Shown here: in pieces, positions 11,825 to 24,044 of the stretch
Layout of the letters: each line of letters starts with the position of its first letter
Position numbering within the stretch: the first letter of the stretch is position 1
From: Blattamonas nauphoetae
Taxonomy: Eukaryota; Preaxostyla; Oxymonadida
NCBI GenBank assembly: GCA_033064195.1
Contig: JARBJD010000107.1
Span: 124,001 to 188,000, forward strand
DNA length: 64,000 bases
Reading direction: 5' to 3'
The notes under the pieces: generated by a model
Databases searched by the model: none
Seen by the model: the letters and a program-made list of their open reading frames with translations, nothing else
What the model was told of the DNA's origin: nothing
Made by a program: the position numbers and the translations under genes

Positions 11825-13565
11825 TCATATATTTGGCATTGTCTCTGGAAAACTTGTGTCGGCTGCGACGATCTCTTCTTCTTGAAGATTTTGCTGGGGA
11901 AGATTTAAGTCGATATTCTCGGTCAGACGGAGCGTATGCCCGGCAATAAGAATATCAGTAAACGAGGGCATGCTTTGTTCTAAAAATGTGAGATCCAAAA
12001 TGAACAGACGGAACAGGTGGTTTTCAAGGGCGTTCATCGCTTTTTCTCGAAGAAGTGCAAATGTCTCCTGAGAATACCAACCGGTTCGAAACTGAATGGT
12101 AGAAGGATATAACGATGGGAAAGAAAAATTGATACTGAACACGTCTCTGGGACTGGTGAGTATTGAGCTATCGCTTGGAAGTTTGTTTCATAAACATCAC
12201 AAATCTGCTCCAATAACGTTTGTCGAACGGAGAGTCTATATAAATAACAGATGAAATTGGCTAACTTTTCAGATTTCTCAGAGCGTTGCGTCATTGAGCT
12301 CGTGGTTGGTTCAAGGACTCGTTCCTGCATCCCAAGTCTGAGATGAAAACTCTGTAATCTAAATCAATTAGATATAGGTCAAAACATACATGCGAGATGA
12401 TGGGTCTAGTTTTGGGTTGTATCCTTTCTTGACCCAACAGTGGATCCAAGGACCATCTTGGTAGTAGAAGGTGCACTGTCTGATCAGGCTGAAAGAAGTC
12501 GGTGAGAGAAACTGAGATACTCTTGGAGTGTTTTGTATGGTGGAAATTGTTCATTAGGTGCGAGCGCTCCCGAAATAGCTTTGCTTAGAACCGGAAACAT
12601 CCATATGGGACGAATCTCGAATGACTGTTTGATGGCAGTGAATAAGTGTGAGTATGGAGTCAGTTGTGTTGGGAGTTGTCCGGGTTCTGAACTTGAAAGA
12701 TGCATTGGTGGATCATAAAAAGATTGGCGAGGTTGTTGAGTGAGAACACGGCCATAATGAATGTCTTTTGACTGAGCAGCAAATTCTTCGATTGTTTGAA
12801 TCTTTGTGAGCATGTGTTGTGCAGGTTGTTGGGTAGGTTTAAACGGATTGTCTCGAAAATAGTATGGATGAGGATAAGGACGAGTACAGAGTCGTTTTGG
12901 GAGAAGACTGGAGAGAGATACTGGTGAAAATGGATTTGGGTCGGATGAAAATGCCTCTGAAAGAAGACGAGAAACATGGTTTGTTGGATTAGCTTGTGGG
13001 GGGAGTGTTTGAAAGTCGGAAAGAGCAATGAAACGGGTGATCTTGTTCACACGACCAAGACATTGGATTGTTGATTCTGAGACAATTGAATGTGTGACTT
13101 TGGGTTGAGGAATGACTGGATCTGACAGTTGTGCTAATTTTGTTGAGGGATTCTTTGCATATTTTTGGGCAAGGGCGATTGATGCTGCTTGGAGTTTTTG
13201 GAGAGTTTGTTCTGAAACAATACATATGATAAAGAAAAGGAGTAACGTTCCACTTCGTCATCCACGTCACGAGTGGATGAAACGGCTTGCTTTCGCCGTT
13301 TGACAGTTACTTTGAATAGGAAGGCGATTGAGTGTTTTCCAGAACCTTGGATTGGGCGAGATTGTGGAACATTTGGTCGAAAGTTCAGTGACAAAGTATT
13401 GGTTTCATAACTTTTCTGAATAGAATTCATGGATCCAAGCATTTGAATTGCCTTTTCATGAGATTTGACCAAACCCGGGAATTCAACGACTAATAAAGTC
13501 GAATAACGATGAAAGAGAGACATACTATAAAATTCTCGGTTTGGGATGTTGTATGTATTCGACAT
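11825..13565 (-). CDS. GTF3C5: TFIIIC subunit 5 (GTF3C5 / yeast Tfc1-tau95)
   Basis: From ATG 13565, MSNTYNIPNREFY is joined across a 35-nt GTATG intron to VEFPGLVKSHEKAIQMLGS, then LSLNFRPNVPQSRPIQG. This is the N-terminal tau95 signature (VEYPGxVxN, KAIExLGG, LxFRP, PxxG). The central exon carries the core motif FEIRPIW near 12600-12630, where family members read FEIRPIWSR. Next comes a GPW-type segment near 12420-12470 (DGPWIHCWVKKGYNP in a second frame), equivalent to GPWRSLWVRFGYDPR. The last exons end at TGA 11825, after a helix rich in Leu and Glu. About six short introns break the frame. TFIIIC binds A and B boxes of tRNA genes and recruits TFIIIB. Exact exon edges in the 3' third are uncertain. 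Confidence 0.87.
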
Positions 13566-13727
13566 TCGATGAGGTGCAGAAAACCATTGATCAAACCACT
13601 TTGAGAGTTGATTTCAGAAACGGCGATGAAAAATGAAAAATAAATCATAGAAAACATCCACAATATGGAAAAATGAAGATAAATTACGGAAAATATGACA
13701 TGAGGAAGAGATGAGTGGTGAAATCGA

Positions 13728-14818
13728 CTAGTCTTGGAAGGCTTGCATTCCTTCTTGAAATTGTGAATAAATCTCTTCAATCAGTGATACAACACGCTCT
13801 TCTTCACTTTCTCGTTCATTCTTCTCTGTTTCTATCGCAGAAAGAATGGTTTGAGATTCATTGTTGATCCTTTCAACGAGATTCGTTTTCTGAGAGGTAT
13901 GTTTCTCATCTTCAGTCTCGATTTGTGTTTTAATCTCGTCAAGAGTTGTTTGAGTTGCTTCGTTTCGTTGCATAATTGTAGAATTCAGTTTGGCGAAGAG
14001 TGAATCGAGCTTCTGATTCATCTCCTCTTCTGCTCGCGTACGTCGAGCAATCTCGTCGGATGCAGTTTGCTATAAAAGATAAAATCACAAATAAATGAGA
14101 CTTGGTAAAGTTCAATCTGTTTCGCGAGGAGGGTCACATTTTCATCGAGACGGCTAATGACGAGCTCTTTCTCAAGAACATCTCTTTCTAAATAACAACA
14201 ACCAATTATTGTGGAGAAGGGGAGGAGTTTGGATACCGATAGGCACAAAGCGACGAGTGTTACTTTCAAGGATAGGAACAAGTTTTGCCGTCTCTTCCTG
14301 GGTTGTGGTGTAGAAATTCGTCTGAATCGTTTCCACTTTGCGTTCAATGGCTGCTTGGAACTTTTGGCCCTGTTCTAAACGTTCGTTTGCCTCTACAACC
14401 AAGTTCTTCTCGAGTGAGATGGCATTTGTTTGGAGAACACGAATTCTAAATAAGAATTCGGAGAAAGCGGTAATCAAAGAAGGATATCCCAATCATGATG
14501 ATATTCAGTTGTTCAAGAATGAATCGAGAGAAAAAAGAAATGTTCAATTTGAGTGTTGACACAAACTTTTCTTCGCTTTGTTGCTTTTTCTTGAGTGCCA
14601 TCTCTTGACTCTCGGAATACACAGCATTTGCTCGTTGCTGGAGTTTATTTAGCCTAGATCGCGAGCCATATCAGAAGAATGACGATGAAATGTTGATGAC
14701 TACCTTTCGAGGGGGGAAGGAGATTTTGTGGATTGTGTTTCATCTAAAATTGAGCATTATCATTCAATAGAAAAGAAGTACCGAGTTGTGTTGTGATGCT
14801 AGCCTCCTTGACAGACAT
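13728..14818 (-). CDS. SF-assemblin / beta-giardin family protein
   Basis: Joining six or so short exons from ATG 14818 gives MSVKEASITTQLDETQSTKS followed by an almost continuous coiled coil: LERLNKLQQRANAVYSESQE, LQTNAISLEKNLVVEANERL, AAIERKVETIQTNF and, at the end, MNQKLDSLFAKLNSTIMQRN. The stop is TAG at 13728. The order (short Ser/Thr head, then about 250 residues of coiled coil with repeated Leu/Glu/Arg heptads) is that of SF-assemblin. This family forms striated fibres along flagellar roots, and the beta-giardin branch lines the Giardia disc. Introns are about 35-60 nt with GTACT, GTAGT and GTTTG donors. The gene sits directly downstream of CCDC146 on the same strand, another basal-body/axonemal protein. 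A generic coiled-coil protein is the alternative. Confidence 0.75.
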
Positions 14819-14909
14819 GAGAATGTTGTTGAAAATAACGGGATGATCGAGTTTGATGGTTGATAACAATTAAAATTATGATTACATGTGAATTGAAAAA
14901 TGAAGAACT

Positions 14910-17900
14910 TCATAACTTAATTGCTTTCTTCTTTGGAGCATTCTTTATATGCCTCATTGAAGAACCTTGCTCAGAAGGACGGAATTGTTGGAATTGTCCG
15001 GAATATGGAACGGGTAGGCCTAAACCATCATCAGGGATGTAAGCATTGAAACGTGGTGGTGCTGTAGTCTGAACTTCCCCGACAGGTAAATCAAGTCTGA
15101 TGAATAAAACGAACAACGCTGACGGGATGAAAAAACAAACTCTCTTTGTGCCTTCCTCTCCCTCTGCTCTTCACGCCGCCGAAGAAGAGTGTACCATCGC
15201 TGCTCAACTTCTTGGGAGGGTGGGAGACCTTCCTCGAGGTTGACACGGCACTGCTGGACAAATTGTTCCTGATGGTGGTTTGTTGTGGATGGGATGGTTG
15301 AAAGAAAGTCACTGAATAAAAAAGGATTTCATACCAGCTCGTTCCTCTCTCCCTCCGCATTCTCCGACTCGATTTTGATCACAGTCAATTCTCCCAACAC
15401 ACTCTGAAGCGCCCTGTCCACTTTCCTCAACCTCTGCCTCGTCTCGTTCACACTCTTGCTCATCTCCAGCGCTGACTCCGAATGGATCTGTGCTGCCCTT
15501 TCCCGAAGCTGATTGGATCCTCCCGAAATCTCCTCCATCACAATGTCTTTCTCCAAAATCGACTCCTTTTTGATGTTGTATCGATCTTGCAATGATGCCA
15601 ACTTGTCTTCCAAGTCCTCCCGAGACGGCAAGTCACCAGCCAGCTTCCTCCATCGCGCCTTGTTCGATGGCGATTCTGCAAGAAACGAGAAAAAGAGGAG
15701 AAAGATGAAAAAAGGGAGGGGGTCATGCCTAAATCGATGGCCAGTTGGTTCGTCTTTCGTCGCAGTTCCGCCAATTTCTGTTGTTCCTCCGCGAGCTTTC
15801 GAAGATGGATTTCGATCTGAGGAAGCTGCTTCTCCTGCAGGTTCACTTCGCGCACCATTTCTTGTGCCTCCTGCATGAGCATCTTCAATTCGTCCTGTTT
15901 CTGGTTCAACGCAACAGTTCCTCGCTTCAGAACCCCGTCCTGCACATTCAACTTCTCGTAGTGAATGCACAGCTCGTCGTTCCTCTGAACAAGTTGGATA
16001 CCGGTGTAGTTCCTCTGTTCCACTTGATATTCGTATTCCTTCTTCAGCCTCAGCATCTCCGTCTCCACCGAATTGACATGCGAGTTAAGTTTGTCCATCT
16101 CGCCGATCTGTTGGTCAATCGTGGCTTTGATCTCTCTGTCCTTCTGAGCGTAGTCGTTCAGTTTTCGGAGTTCCGTGTTCCTCGTGTTCACTTGTGACTG
16201 CACATTGAGCCTCGTGTCAATCAGACTCTTCTGTTTGATGAAATCCTCGTTTCTGAGTGTCTCCTTCTCGTTCTCCAAAATCTTGATTTTCTCTCTGTAC
16301 TCCGCCAACACCTGCACTGCCTCTTGAATCGCCCCAAGATACTTGTTCCTCTCCAACTTAACAATCTCTGCCTGCTTTCCGATCTCCACAATCTTCTTCT
16401 GGATCGACTCCGCCCGCTTCTTCATGAACAGGAGGTCGATATCCAACAGTTTTACGCCCTCTTCCATTCCCATCGCTTCGTCCTTCTTTTGAGCAACCTT
16501 TCGAATGATCATATTCCGTTCTTGGCGGAGTGAGTTTCGATTTCCCTGCTTCTCGAGGAGGGTGCGTTTGAGGTCGTTCAGATTATCGCAGTCCTGACGA
16601 TATTCCCCATCAATTTCTTCAATCTCGGACACCAACAATTTAAATTGATCGTCTTCTGTGAGTTCAGACAGCTTCAGTGCTATTTCGTCTTCCAGTTTGT
16701 AGATTCGTTTCTGAAGTTCGTCTCGCTCTTCCATGAGCTTTTTAGTGATTGAATGAACGTTTTGGATCTCGTGGTTGATGGCTGAGATGTTTGTTTCATG
16801 TTTGGTTCGTTCTGCTTCGCTTTGCTGCAATCTCTGGGACTCGACATTTCTCTGCCTTTGGATGAGAGCGAATTCGTCCTGAATAATTTTCAATTCTTCT
16901 TGTTCTTGAGCTAGGGACTCATCAAGTGGAACCTTATTCAATTGCTCTGTGACTATATCGTTTTTTGTTTCTGTAACTTCCTGTTTGATGAGATGAAGAG
17001 ACAGCTTCTTTTCTTCTGTCTTGGCGATCATGTGGTCGATTTCCTTGTCCCTTTGCTTCAATTCGTCAATCTTAGCGTTCTCAGTTTGCTTCAATTTATT
17101 CAGTTCCGTTTGTTTGGCTTGCAGTTTGTATCGAGCATTTTTGAGTTCTCGTTCCAGTGATTGTACAGCTTGTTCGTATTGTTCAGCATTGTGTCTTAAG
17201 CGATCAGGTTCGGACTTCATTTTGTTGAAAGTAGTCTTCCGTTTGACAAGGTCTTCTGAGAGTTTTTCTCGTTTTTCGATCAAATCAGTCATTTCTTGTT
17301 GAACTTTGGCTGTCTCAGTAACTTGCTTCGTCATAATGAGTTTCTGTTTCTCTAAAGAGGCTTCTAGCTCTCGAAGTTCGGTTTTTACCTGATTGATGGC
17401 AGGGAGGAACTGTTCAGTGGCAGCTTTTTTAGTTTGCTCGATAACCTTTCCAATATTCTCTAATTGTGCTTCCAAATCCTTCTTTTCGATATCAACAGCA
17501 ATTTGGTACTCCTTTGTCTCTCCTAGTTCCAAAGTAAGCTTTTGAACATCCTCCTGGAGATCATTGATTTTTGTTTCGTTCTCCTGTTTGACATCATCAT
17601 TGTGTTTAATATCGTGTTCAAGGCCATCTTTCTCTTGTGCCAAAACCTGTGCTTTCTTTTTAAGTACTGTTTCTTTCTCATAAATCGAGAGAACGACGTC
17701 AAAAAGTTTGGAGTACTTGGACTCGAAGAGTGCACGCCTAAATGTCATAATTTCAAGTAAATGAATGGATAGGAAAGAGAATAATAAAAATTTCTCACAA
17801 AAAGACGAATAACATTGAATCAAATTGGCAAGGTTGATTTTTCAATGAAGAGTATGATTTCAAACTGTTCTGAGCTTATTTGTCCATTATTTTCATGTTC

Positions 17901-17960
17901 TGTGAGGCACTGAAAGGCTACACTCTTTGAGTGATCCGAGATATCAACAGTATCAGCCAT
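14910..17960 (-). CDS. CCDC146: CCDC146 / MBO2 coiled-coil flagellar protein
   Basis: The large exon encodes over 700 residues of uninterrupted coiled coil. Diagnostic CCDC146/MBO2 blocks are present: QRNYTGIQLVQRNDELCIHY near 15950-16030 (human ...TGIQLIDRNDELCIFYEK), KARWRKLAGDLPSREDL near 15600-15660, and the C-terminal IPDDGLGLPVPYSGQFQQFR with MRHIKN near 14950-15050. The start exon MADTVDISDHSKSVAFQCL (ATG 17960), then NGQISSEQ, joins across a GTTTGAAATC intron to RALFESKYSKLFDVV. That matches the SPAFQCL...LKAKYxxL block in the human protein. The stop is TAA at 14910. In Chlamydomonas, MBO2 is needed for forward beating and CCDC146 localises to centrioles and microtubule doublets. It is good evidence for a flagellated cell. 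It is divergent from CWC22, 189 bp apart. Confidence 0.93.
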
Positions 17961-18149
17961 TTGGCCGGCTGAACTGTAGGAATTGATATTATGGGCTATT
18001 TTTCGAACTTCCTCATTTGAGCGTAATTCTACACATGAATAGGATCTTACCTCTTATCCTAAATCTATCAGATTCATTTCAGTCGTGAACTATCAGATTT
18101 CCTGATTCCAATTGTCACAAATATTCCGTACGGGTTGCTCTCGAAGAAA

Positions 18150-21022
18150 ATGGATTCTGCGAAGCCACGAACCAATGTCTATCTTCCTCCTCAGAAAATG
18201 GCTGAATTAGCAGCCTCTATCAAGGATGAAAATGGAATTGAGGCCCAGAAACTGATGTGGAATGCTCTTCGAAAGTCCATCAATGGTCTGATTAATAAGG
18301 TATATATCTCACTTATTCATCACTGTCTCGAATTAATTTCTGTTTTCTAGGCCAATACTTCCAATATCAGAAACATTCTAAAAGATTTGTTCAGAGAAAA
18401 CCTCATTCGAGGGAGAGGTCTGCCATTTCTTCATACATAAGGAAATTTCACATCTTTATTCTTTCATCATTGAATGTGCTACATGTATAATTGTTTTCAG
18501 GACTTTTTGCTCGGAGTATCATCAAAGCCCAAGCTGCAGCCCCCACTTTCACTCCAGTCTACGCTGCTCTTGTTGCTGGAGTAAACACACGATTCCCTGC
18601 AATTGGAGAACTTGTACTCACAAGACTCATCATTAACTTCCGAAAATCCTTGAATCCAAATTATCGAGTATCAGTTTTCCCTCTTTTATGTTTGTCAGGA
18701 TCTCTGTGTGTCAACCATCCAATTTGTCGCACATCTCACAAATCAACAAGTTGCCCCCATTGTTCTTCCATGTGAAATGATGTCAGTGTTTCTTGCCAAC
18801 CCAAACAGTGACACAATCGAGATGTGCTCTATCCTCCTTAAGAACGTCGGGAAGCTCCTCTCTGAAGCAGAGCCCACTCTTTTTAGTAGAATTTTTGAAC
18901 ATCTCATTGGTATTCTCCATGAAGGAGAAGGAGTGAGCAAAAGAACACAATACCTACTGGAAGAACTTCTGGCGATCAGAAAGAATAAGTTTGAAGGATA
19001 CCCGATTGTTCCTCCTGAATTGGATATTGTGGATGAAGACGAACAGATCACTCATGAAACACTCACTCTTGACAAACCTGATTTAGATGCAAATATCAAC
19101 CTTGGTAGGCTTTGTTCTTTAAATCATCATTCCCCTTTTCTCCTTCAGACGTATTTAAATTTGAGCCTAATTATGCTGCTAACAATGCCGCATATGCTGC
19201 TCTTCGAAGAAGCATTCTCGGTGAAGGGGAATCGTCCTCAGAGGAAGAGAATAGTGATGGAGAACAAGAAAGAACCCAACTCCCGACGTACGATGAGGCA
19301 AACATTGACCACATTGCGATAAGTGAACAGGAAAAGGTTGATTTCCGCAAATCTGTGTATCTTATCATCATGTCGTCAAACAGTTCCGAGGAATGTGCTC
19401 ACAAGATTCTCACAGCTGGTGTGAAGCCAGGCATGGAAATCGAAGTCTGCAATATGATTATCGAATGTTGTTCACAAGAGAAGGCATACAATCCAATGTA
19501 TGGCCATCTCGGATCCAAGTTCTGCCTCGTTGATCCAGTCTATCAAGCAGCCTTCGATGAATGCTTCCACATACAATATTCCAAAATCCATCGTCTTGAC
19601 ACGAACCGTATTCGCAATATTGCCAAGTTTTTTGCCGCCCTTCTTTCTTCTTCGGCTCTACCTTGGACTGTCTTTGATTATGTCAAAATCTCACCCACAA
19701 CCACAACTTCCGATTCTCGAATCTTTCTGAAGTATCTACTCACATCTATGGCTGAAACTCTCGGCCCAGAAAAAATGAAATCTCGGTTTTTCGACGATCC
19801 AATGATGGCTGAGCATTTCAAAGGTCTCTTCCCAACCGACACTCCCGCAAACATGCGAACCGCTATTAATTTCCACACTATCATCGGTCTTGGTTTTCTC
19901 ACAATTGGATTGCGTGAGGAGCTGGCCAGAAGGCCACAAGCGATTCTGAACGGAGCCCAAAATGATTCGTCATCCTCAGACTCCGATTCGGGATCTTCAT
20001 CGTCCGGTTCAACTTCATATTCTGGGTCGACCTCCTATTCTGGCTCCACGTCATACTCCGGTTCCACCTCATACTCTGGGTCGACCTCCTATTCTGGCTC
20101 CACGTCATACTCCGGTTCCACCTCATACTCTGGCTCGACATCGTATTCTGGGTCGACTTCCTATTCGGGAACTTCGTCATCTCGTTCCGAGTCCTCGCGA
20201 TCGAAGAAAGGGAAAACATCACGGGGAGGAACGGAGAGGCGGAGACAGGAAGAACGGAGGAGAGAAGTGTCGAGGGGATCCTCAGAGAGAAGACGAATCG
20301 AAGAAAAGAAGAGGGAGGCCATGAAAGAAGAGGACGATTTTGTGAAACTGGAAGAAGACCGCCTTCCAGCACCGTCCTCAAGAAAGGAGGGTGAGGCCGA
20401 GAAGGACAGGAGAAGGGATCGAGACGAAAGGGCAGATCGAGATTCTCGAAGAGATAGGGATGAACGGAAAGACTACGACAGGCGAGAAAGGGACGGACGA
20501 AGAGAGAAAGACGAAAGAAGAGACCAGGAAGAGAGAAGGGATGGAAGAAGAACGAGAGAAGGAGAAAGAGAAAGAGAGACCCGGAAAGGTGAGGCGGGAA
20601 CAAAAGAACGCGATGAAAGAAGAACAGAAAGACGAGACGTGAAGCAGGAAGAGGAAAGTAGGTTGAAACGGGAAGAGGAGAGAGATGACAGACGAGAAAG
20701 AGATCATCGAAGAGAGCGAGATGAACGAAGAACAGCTGACGATCGACGCGAAAGGGATGAAGGAAGGAGAGGTGATAAGGATGTGGAACGATACCGACGG
20801 AGGAACGATGAGAGAGATGAGGGAATCGATCGAAGAGAACGAGAAAGACGACGGGATGACAGGAGTCCTCGGAGGGATCGAGAGGACAGGCGAGACGAAC
20901 GAGCTGGGAGGGAGAGGAAAGAGAGAGAACAGGACAGACAAAGAGGTAAGGCCTCCCAACAAAAGGAGGGAAGAGGAAAGAATGACAGAGACGAGTCATC
21001 CACTTCATCTGAATTTGCATGA
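18150..21022 (+). CDS. CWC22: CWC22 pre-mRNA splicing factor, MIF4G + MA3
   Basis: Five exons. Introns read as 18300-18350, 18418-18500, 18668-18698 (31 nt) and 19105-19148. The MIF4G part includes QKLMWNALRKSINGLINKAN, LFARSIIKAQAAAPTFTPVY, FPAIGELVLTRLI and STIQFVAHLTNQQVA. The MA3 part near 19290-19900 has LPTYDEANIDHI, KVDFRKSVYLIIMSS and IRNIAKFFAALLSSSALPW. The C-terminus is a Ser/Tyr-rich tandem repeat (listed separately), then about 270 residues dominated by Arg, Glu, Asp and Lys (RRDRDERADRDSRRDRDERK-like). CWC22 binds eIF4A3 to deliver the exon-junction complex and is needed for the second spliceosome activation step. An active spliceosome fits the many introns here. ATG 18150 follows an A-rich context. 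The stop is TGA at 21020-21022. Confidence 0.95.
20006..20167 (+). repeat. 18-bp coding minisatellite in CWC22 (nine units)
   Basis: Nine head-to-tail units encode GSTSYS. A 54-bp block of three units (about 20022-20075) is repeated almost immediately with the same synonymous codons, so the array also has a 54-bp period and grew recently by block duplication. It lies between the MA3 domain and the charged tail. It is in frame, so length changes of 18 or 54 bp would be tolerated. Confidence 0.95.
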
Positions 21023-21093
21023 TTTTTCTTCATTTCCGCCATTATGGCAGACTTTCGACGTCTTTTTTCAGGAATACGAAGAGATAAAAGGAT

Positions 21094-21991
21094 CTATAAA
21101 TGTGATAATGGCAAAGAAAATGTTCTTTTATTTCCACATGTAATGTACAGTTGTTCAACATTCAATCGTTCAAAAGAAAGTCCATCAAGATTGAGAGACT
21201 TCAATGCCAATCTATCTGTCAATTGAAATACATTGTGATGAGACCCCAACCAATTTCCGTGTGAACTTAATTGTGATGGTGGACTATCTGAAGACCCAGG
21301 TAGATTACAGAGTCTACACAACAGCGAATAAAACTGTTGCCTGTTTCCTGGAATATATCCAGTCGAAAAATGAAACACTTGATCATGATAGTATGGATCA
21401 CCGCCAAAATCGGTGACAACCGGATTAATTGAGGTGGTTAGTGAAGAAAGGATGTCACAACCTTCGAGAACTTGAAATCCACAGAAAATTGTGGTGTCTT
21501 CATCACCAAGCAGAAAAATTGGAAATTGCGAAATTGAAAGTGTGAATGGTTTCGTTTTGGTACATGACGGAGACAAATTTTTGACTAATTCGTCTTGTTG
21601 AAAGAAACTGAGTGATGAATGGGGAAAAAGGTATACAGGAGGGTAAAGGTCCTTGAGAGGGAAATATGTGTAGATTGAAGAGGGGTCAATTTGTTTTCTA
21701 CTGCTGAAAGCGATTTGTTGAGTAGTTGTGCTTGATTTGTGAAAGTGTGGCCTTTAAGATAACTGAACAATGAGGAATCAACATACAATCAATCCAGATG
21801 AATGTTGCCCAGTTTCCGTCTCGATGTGGAAACTAGAGGAGAATTATCCTCGAAACTAAACATACACGTCGTACTCTTTTTTCTCCTTCTTCACTGTCTA
21901 GTTTGATGTCTTTCTTTAGAAAAACTTCGTTATGACTTGAAGAATCAGATTCAGACGATTCACAGTCAGAATAAGTCGAGAGGAGGTCCAT
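21094..21991 (-). CDS. USB1: USB1, U6 snRNA 3' exonuclease (2H phosphoesterase)
   Basis: ATG 21991 starts an acidic, Ser-rich head (MDLLSTYSDCESSESDSSS). A 33-nt intron joins it to VRRFPHRDGNWATFIWID, the USB1 hallmark (RxFPHxxGNWATxVYIP). The two catalytic HxS motifs are HIS near 21660-21670 (STHISLSRTF) and HFS near 21365-21380 (VFHFSTGYIPG). The end EQLYITCGNKRTFSLPL resembles the family C-terminus with CKxGNKxY. Introns of about 29, 33 and 35 nt have GTATG or GTATA donors. The stop is TAG at 21094, only 71 bp from the convergent CWC22 stop. USB1 trims the U6 snRNA oligo(U) tail, leaving a terminal phosphate. With CWC22 this puts two spliceosome genes tail to tail. Confidence 0.92.
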
Positions 21992-22161
21992 ATTGATGTG
22001 GGAATTGATTTGAAAGTTGTTTTGGCATGATCACAACTTCTTCGCCCAAGATCGGGTTTCCATCTCATCAATAGTCATTAATCTCGTATTCAATGTACAA
22101 TTTCATCTTTCCGACAAATGGTTAGCTCTCATCGAAGTGTGAATTGGAGTCAGACAGAAGT

Positions 22162-23842
22162 TTAGAAGTTGAACAATCCAGTTTCGGCACTCTCCTTGAT
22201 GATGGTCTCGAAGAGGTCGTACACTGTGGTGACAGCAAGGAGGATACCTGTGCCTGATCCCATGCACCCGAGGAGGTCAGCAACGATAGTGAAGAGCCCA
22301 ATGCACATTCCACCAAAGGAAGCGGCAGTGGGGATGTACCTGTTCAGCTCATGGACCATATTCTCGTCACGGTGTCCCTTGATTTGCATGCCCTGCGATT
22401 TGAGTTGTTGAGCAACATCCTTCGCCGAGGATCCAGAAACACCGACCCACATCTTGGAGAAGAAGCCAGAGACAACGACTGTGAAGACGAGGTAGATGAT
22501 GAAGTGGAGTGGATCCTGAGCAATTTCGCTGAAGGAGCTAGGTTGGGTGATGTAGTACACAAGACCTGATTCTGGTTGAGGCTGGCTGCTGTACTCGCTC
22601 TTAACCCATCTTCCGATGAGGTTGACGATGAAGTTTTTGGGGAATGCATTGTAGAGCATCTGTGAGATGAAGCCAACGAGGGACATGAGGGAGGATTGGA
22701 GGATGATGGGCGTGTTGGATGTGTAGAACAGCTTGATGGGGTAGCTGCCCTGGTAGTTCCGAGCTTGCTTGCTGCTCAATGAAATCTCAACACGGACACC
22801 TTGGAAGTACACAACCAAGATGAACACAATGATGGTTGAGAGGAAGGATCCGACATTTGGCAGGTTCTGTCTGGTGAACGCCTCAACGAGCGCCTGTCCC
22901 TTATCAGCACGTGTAATAAGGAGATGGACGAGGGCAATCAAACATCCTTCGAATTCTGTTCCACGACCGAAGTTGTATGTGTTTGGAGAGAAGCATTGCC
23001 AGACGATGTTCTCGCAGGTGTTTGTGGCGATGAAGATCGAGATACCGCTTCCAAGACCGTATCCTTTCTGGAGGAGTTCATCCTAAAATATGGTAATGAG
23101 GGAAGGGCCAATTAAAAAATGAAGGAGCCAAACGAGAAGGGTGATGCAGAATCCCGACATGGAAAGTTGGAGGGTGATCAGGAATGCTGTGAAGAAACCC
23201 AGCTCGCGGAAGGGTCCGTACACGCCAGAGAGCACATAGGCAACAGCCTGGAAAACGGTGAAAAGGAGACCCATCAGTTTTTGAGCTGAGTTGAAGAGGG
23301 CACGTTCTGATTTGTTTCCCATATCGATCTTGATAATTCCGGTCCCCTGGAGCAATTGCATGATCATACCGGATGTGAGAATTGGTGAGATACCGAGTTC
23401 CATGAGGGTTCCTGAGAAAAAGTGGAAATTTGTTTGAAACAGATTGGTCGAGAAAAAGGAAACGGTAAAGAGAAATTAGGAGATAAACCTCTGTTAGATG
23501 CCATGATGGCTCTCATCCAGTAGAATGGATCGGATCCCTTTGCAGTTCCGAGACCAACGAGCGGAATTCTGCTGTAAAGCAAAAACAGTGACAGTGTGGC
23601 GAATGTCCACAGAAGTTTGGATCTGAAAGGCACCTACAATATATTTCAGAGTAGTGAAGACGAGAAAAGTTGAAGCAGGGTCAAAAGATTTGTGATGACT
23701 GAGATAAAGAGAAGAAACCATTCTGGCCGGTTTCTGGACCTCCGGCACGAACTTCAGGACTGGCTTGAGAAAAGCGAGGAATTTGCCTGTAAAAAGAAGA
23801 AATTGATGCAAATAAGAAGTAAATTGCCAACTACAAACTCAT
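22162..23842 (-). CDS. SEC61A: Sec61 alpha, ER translocon channel
   Basis: Start ATG 23842; a tiny first exon joins across a GTTTG intron to [19 protein letters not shown], then [20 protein letters not shown] and [20 protein letters not shown], which holds the plug region. Further hallmarks are [49 protein letters not shown] and [16 protein letters not shown]. Four introns, three with GTTT-type donors, give a protein of about 475 residues, normal for the family. Ten membrane segments are expected, and the hydrophobic blocks fit. The stop is TAA at 22162. Codon choice is C-rich and regular, as expected for a highly expressed gene. Confidence 0.97.
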
Positions 23843-24044
23843 TTTCCTTCTTCAAGTTTTGATCAACCCAGCATTATGCTGGTGACATGATGTCATTCGT
23901 CAAAAAAAATCAATTGAAAAAGAGAATATGGTTTGGGCCAGTTGATTGAGTGCAATTAATGAAATAAGATCGTGTATAACAAAGAAAGAAGAAAGATCGA
24001 GAAGAAGACTTGAACGAAGTTGAGCGAACAGAAAAGGATGGCAT

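Noticed and set aside
20006-20167. Possible CRISPR-like array
   Set aside because: Units are contiguous, 18 bp, in frame and without spacers: a coding minisatellite.
19899-21020. Long open frame (over 370 codons) antisense to the CWC22 tail
   Set aside because: It is the mirror of a repetitive Arg/Glu-rich coding region; low-complexity composition keeps the opposite strand open. CWC22 homology fixes the coding strand.
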